A stretch of 64,000 nucleotides of DNA from Opisthorchis felineus (lineage: Eukaryota > Platyhelminthes > Trematoda > Opisthorchiida > Opisthorchiidae). The translations under genes and the position numbers were made by a program. The DNA lies in assembly GCA_004794785.1 (NCBI GenBank), contig SJOL01007113.1, positions 1 through 64,000 of the forward strand, read 5' to 3'. The notes beneath the pieces were generated by a model that had not been told where the DNA came from, did not search any database, and saw only the letters and a list, made by a program, of their open reading frames with translations. How positions within the stretch are numbered: position 1 is the first letter of the stretch; each line of letters begins with the position of its first letter. Below are positions 61,401 through 64,000 of this stretch, piece by piece.

Positions 61401-64000
61401 TCTACTGCGAGCGCCGAAACTCACCGTTAAACGTGATCGTACCATGGGTTTTCTTCATTTCAAGTTATTGCTTCATCGGCTTTGTAATTATTATTCCCGC
61501 TTTAAAGCACAATATGTGCTGATTGGATATTTTGGGTAGTCGGCAGCTGGTGTTCCAGTTCTGCCTGTTCAAATATATTAATTTTCATGCCTCAGTAGAT
61601 TGAGCTGACGCGATTTGGTATAGACGTGAACTGTTATCGGGTCCAATCGGACCCGACCTTACCATTCTCGTGGAATGTGTAATGCCTACTGATGCCATTC
61701 ACCCGGGAGCTTTTTTGCTCGTAGTTTCTGTTTGACTTTCGGGCCTAGGAACGAGTAATGGAATGTTATCGGTGCATTACTTGACTCAACCTCTCAGTTT
61801 TTTTTCAAATCTACTGGTAGAAGTCAAGTAAAAGGTAATTCTATCGTCCCGGTTGGGTGGTACGCAGCCATAAACAAAAGCCGGATAGATATTATTGGCC
61901 AGCGTGTTTTTGGTCTGGGCATGTTTAGTGACTCTCTGTCATCCATATGCCTACGCACAGTAGCAAATTGCCACAAGTTACTTGGATATATAGACTGGAA
62001 TCTCAGTTGTGCTGCCAGGTGGATACCACCAAGAAGAGAGTTACTCGACCTCTCATCGGCAGGAAAACTTCCGGGGTTTCGGCCGAGTGGAAGGCCATCA
62101 TGGACTACTAGGCGGATGGCCTCTCCGATTGCTTCTCGATTTGGAGTTACTGTTCGTGGCTTCTGCTGATTGTTCAAGGATCTGCAATACCAAGAAAATC
62201 GCTCGGGCACTGTTTCAATTTGGGCATAAGTTCACTCAAATTTTTGTATTCATAAGATCAATGGATGTGTCTTACGCGTTACCTGACCATCATAGACAGT
62301 TTTTAAGGCGGCACACTGCTTTTTGTGTACTGATTTCAGAATTACTACCGTCAATGATTCCTTCGCGGGCTCCGAATCCGCTGCCGAAGAAGCCCAAGTG
62401 AGTGCCAAATTCTGTCACCTATCTGTTTCTGAAGCCGAAACAACTAAGTAGCTCAGATGAAGAGTAATTTCACAAGACTAAAACTTCCTTCTGAGAAGTC
62501 GTCACTTAAGGAGCCAGACATTGCGTGACCACGTGATGTGGTTTCCTTGACTGGAGGGTGAATGGCGCTATGTCTTGTCTAAGTGAGGATTAATCACAAC
62601 CCTGATCAGCCACTCGTGACGAAACGGTTAAGTGTTCGACTGCTAGTCGAAAGGTCGCGTGTTCGAAACTCTGAGTTTCGTGAGATGCGCACTGCTGATG
62701 ATTCTCAGCAAGGAACAAACAGCTGTACAGTGCTTCTCGGATTCTCAGCGTAGATTCACTGATAGGACGAAATCTCTCTTGAACTAGGATTTCATTGTTC
62801 CCATACAAAAAGTAAACGATACAGCTCTCATTAGTCTCCTTCTGCTAGAAGACATTTTGTTATCTATTAGGAAGCAGCAGTACCGTATTCTCTGAAATGT
62901 GCATTCAGAGACGTTTAGGCCACCCCAGCGAACGAGAACAGCGCAGTCGTTTAAGGATCCGCTTCCAAGCTGAAGAAAGTTGGCTTTTGTGTCTTTGTTC
63001 TAGAACTTAGGCTATCCATGTTCAATTTCCCTTCAACTATATCTTACACGTTGTTTTCAGGTTTTGGAAGGCATTTAATGTTTACTTTTGTTCGAATACA
63101 GGTCTCCAGTATGCGCTCTCTTATGCTTTTACTACACCTTAAACTGTCGTTGCTGTGTACCCAGTCTGCTCTGCTGTCGTCAACATATGGGACTGAGTAG
63201 GATGACATCACGAACCGTTTTCCCACATTATTGTCTTTGACGGCTTTTGATTTGGAAATGCATCTCGTTGTAGCATCTTGTCAGCCTTAATGTGTAATCT
63301 GCTCTCCTGAGCTCAAGATAGCTCAGTGGTTAAGGTGCGAACTTACTGACCGGAGAGCCCGTGGTTCGCACCCAACTCCGGCATCTCGACTGCTCCTGTC
63401 TAGGCTTGGGCAACCTGCCAGTATCTGAGCCCTCGTGCTTGTTTCGGGTGGCATGGCAGCTAGGCACCGAAAGGGTTTTGCAGCTGAATTATTATTATTA
63501 TCACACCCTCTATTTATTCCCAGGTGGGATTGGACCTTCACAGACCAAATGAATGTGAGTGTGATCATCGAATTTCCTCAATTCCAAACCGCATCTGATT
63601 CCTTGTCTTGGGTAGACAACCTACGTGCATTGGCAGTGTGGGTTCCACCTCATGCAGATTCATCTCGCGGAACATTAATCATTCGCACCCTTTTAGATGA
63701 CGGAACCTATCATCGAATCGCTCTACGTAAGTCAATTGCACATGAACTCTCACATACGCCACGTTTTTCTGCGCTTACCCAATAAGGAGCCGATATAAAT
63801 TGATTGTTACGCTAAATCAAACGTTGTTCTGTGTGCATTCTTTCTATTTTTCACATGATCCTCCCTTAGGCGAAATGCGAAACGTGTGGTCAAGCTGTGG
63901 ATCTCACTTTGCAATGATTTGTCTTTTCGGGGCGATCTTACTATTACCTGGTCGATGTACCAACTAACTGATCCTGTGCAGCTACAGCCTACAAAAATGA
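54804..64000 (+). CDS. CYB5R4: Cytochrome b5 reductase 4 (NCB5OR) homologue, 5' half of gene
   Basis: One candidate and five supported exons, with agreeing phases: 54,804-54,871 (tentative), 55,086-55,228, 56,984-57,084, 58,815-58,905, 62,340-62,397 and 63,524-63,726. A seventh probably starts at 63,982. The combined product has the N-terminal WLAMTQT motif, a cytochrome b5 fold with haem ligands His in HPGG (57,019-57,030) and His in AHSYVN (58,818-58,820), a Pro/Lys-rich linker, and [15 protein letters not shown], the start of a CS domain. The order b5 domain, linker, CS domain is specific to NCB5OR, a soluble flavohaem protein of the endoplasmic reticulum region. In it the third domain (FAD/NAD(P)H reductase, outside the window) reduces the b5 haem. 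Identification rests on architecture and motifs; a stand-alone b5 protein is made unlikely by the CS-like exon. Confidence 0.75.
55086..55228 (+). CDS. CYB5R4: CYB5R4 exon 2
   Basis: Acceptor CCTTTCAG ends at 55,085 and donor GTAAGT starts at 55,229. Phase 2 in, phase 1 out. [17 protein letters not shown] aligns with the DWIRLTKSGKDL region of human NCB5[22 protein letters not shown] aligns with the start of the b5 domain (EELKKHN-DDCW). Confidence 0.75.
56226..56424 (-). mobile_element. tRNA-derived SINE, family 1 (intron 2 of CYB5R4)
   Basis: Minus strand: GGGTGAGATAGCTCAGTGGT head, CGTGGTTCGAACCCGACCTC B-box region, CTTGGGCAACCCGGC body, and an A/T-rich tail at the left end. Forms a head-to-head inverted pair with the copy at 56,444-56,640. 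Confidence 0.9.
56444..56640 (+). mobile_element. tRNA-derived SINE, family 1 (intron 2 of CYB5R4)
   Basis: AGCTCGAGATAGCTTAGTTT head with a partly degenerate A box, GATCGGAAGGTCCGTG, TTTAGGCAACCTGACGG body, and a TTATATTATTATCATT tail. It is older looking than its inverted neighbour. Confidence 0.85.
56984..57084 (+). CDS. CYB5R4: CYB5R4 exon 3, haem-binding HPGG
   Basis: Acceptor TCAATTGCAG ends at 56,983 and donor GTAAGT starts at 57,085. Phase 1 in, phase 0 out. Reads [15 protein letters not shown], then [21 protein letters not shown] is the hallmark of cytochrome b5 domains and its His is an axial haem ligand. Confidence 0.9.
57180..57585 (+). mobile_element. tRNA-derived SINE-like repeat, family 2 (intron 3 of CYB5R4)
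   Basis: Long repeat sharing its order with 62,478-62,815: TCTGAGAAGTCATCACT, GATGTGG, TGTCTAAGTG-AG-TTAATCAC, CTGATCAGCC-CTCGTG, a tRNA-like core with GCAGGTTCGAAGC, GCACTGCTGATGATT, AACAGCTGTA and GGACGAAAT. Confidence 0.7.
58439..58476. repeat. (AT)n microsatellite
   Basis: About 38 bp of pure AT dinucleotide within intron 3 of the CYB5R4 homologue. Confidence 0.95.
58815..58905 (+). CDS. CYB5R4: CYB5R4 exon 4, second haem ligand
   Basis: Acceptor CCAACTACAG ends at 58,814 and donor GTGAGT starts at 58,906. Phase 0 in, phase 1 out. [18 protein letters not shown] matches the HRWVNYESMLKECLVG segment of human NCB5OR. The His at 58,818-58,820 is the second axial ligand. Confidence 0.8.
58906..62339 (+). 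other. CYB5R4: Intron 4 of the CYB5R4 homologue
   Basis: About 3.4 kb. Contains a (GAT)n run at 60,062-60,083 and otherwise no recognised gene. The 128-residue minus frame at 61,824-62,210 lacks a recognisable domain. Confidence 0.5.
62340..62397 (+). CDS. CYB5R4: CYB5R4 exon 5, linker
   Basis: A 58-bp exon with acceptor CTGATTTCAG ending at 62,339 and donor GTGAGT starting at 62,398. Phase 1 in, phase 2 out, matching both neighbours. Encodes [18 protein letters not shown], a flexible Pro/Lys-rich linker at the expected position between the b5 and CS domains. Sequence alone would not identify it; phase agreement does. Confidence 0.65.
62478..62815 (+). mobile_element. tRNA-derived SINE-like repeat, family 2 (intron 5 of CYB5R4)
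   Basis: Best preserved copy of this family. The tRNA-like core has GAAACGGTTAAGTGTTCGAC and TCGCGTGTTCGAAACTC, then GTGAGATGCGCACTGCTGAT and AGCTGTACAGTGCTTCTCGG. It lacks introns or a CCA end and is part of a longer repeat, so it is not a tRNA gene. Confidence 0.75.
63310..63503 (+). mobile_element. tRNA-derived SINE, family 1, next to CYB5R4 exon 6
   Basis: AGCTCAAGATAGCTCAGTGG head, CGTGGTTCGCACCCAACTCC B-box region, CTGTCTAGGCTTGGGCAACC and CTCGTGCTTG body, and a tail AATTATTATTATTATC. The tail stops about 20 bp before the exon 6 acceptor. Confidence 0.9.
63524..63726 (+). CDS. CYB5R4: CYB5R4 exon 6, CS domain
   Basis: Acceptor TATTTATTCCCAG ends at 63,523 and donor GTAAGT starts at 63,727. 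Phase 2 in, phase 1 out. [17 protein letters not shown] parallels YDWFQTD-x-V-I-IYT at the start of the CS (p23-like) domain of NCB5[19 protein letters not shown] follows as a further beta-strand region. Confidence 0.8.
63982..64000 (+). CDS. CYB5R4: Possible start of CYB5R4 exon 7
   Basis: Acceptor ATCCTGTGCAG ends at 63,981, with a branch-point-like CTAACT about 18 bp upstream. Entering in phase 1 after exon 6, the remaining bases read TAYKN without a stop. The window ends here. Confidence 0.4.

Noticed and set aside
62009..62401. 130-codon plus-strand frame overlapping CYB5R4 exon 5
   Set aside because: Only the last 58 bp fit splice sites and phases of the gene. The upstream part has no recognisable content and lies in intron.
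43199..63400. tRNA-like sequences with A- and B-box motifs, possible tRNA genes
   Set aside because: Each is the head of a longer dispersed repeat with a shared body and ATT-rich tail, and the cloverleaf is imperfect. They are SINEs.
1..64000. CRISPR arrays, bacterial operons, rRNA genes
   Set aside because: None seen. Repeats are dispersed retroposons and microsatellites, and coding is intron-split.

Overview
The window looks like nuclear DNA from a flatworm with a large, repeat-rich genome. A digenean trematode is my best guess, but this rests on repeat families and intron style only. There are no bacterial operons or ribosome-binding sites. Coding sequence lies in short exons with GT..AG introns. 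Most recognisable protein coding belongs to decayed retrotransposons: Penelope-like, RTE-like, CR1-like and Gypsy elements. tRNA-derived SINEs with ATT-rich tails are scattered throughout.

Region by region. 1-8,700 holds the 3' part of a host gene of unknown function: two long symmetric phase-1 exons (349-705, 4648-4893) and a terminal exon (8428-8594) with stop codon and AATAAA signal. The exons and the ends of their upstream introns are duplicates of one another. They encode an acidic, Asn/Glu-rich, Tyr-rich protein with an 11-residue tandem repeat. A Penelope-like fragment sits in the last intron. 8,700-24,200 is gene-poor, with SINE-like repeats, microsatellites, two short RTE reverse-transcriptase scraps and a C/T-skewed retroposon-like tract. 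24,200-53,200 is a transposon graveyard. Its core is a Gypsy element (28,663-35,461, 374-bp LTRs, minus strand) carrying a nested Penelope-like element, flanked by RTE copies in opposite orientations. A CR1-like fragment, more RTE pieces and a second Gypsy-like element (about 48,150-51,977) follow. One possible small host gene with introns of 34 and 43 bp lies at 41,712-42,085.

54,800-64,000 holds the 5' half of a host gene on the plus strand that I identify as a cytochrome b5 reductase 4 (NCB5OR/CYB5R4) homologue. One candidate and five well-supported exons give the N-terminus, the cytochrome b5 haem domain (both His ligands seen) and the start of the CS domain. A further exon probably begins at the last bases. 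The reductase domain would lie beyond the window. Its introns contain an inverted SINE pair, a second SINE family, and a SINE whose tail ends about 20 bp from the exon 6 acceptor.

All splice junctions were inferred by eye from GT/AG consensus and phase agreement. Transposon boundaries other than the 374-bp LTRs are approximate.
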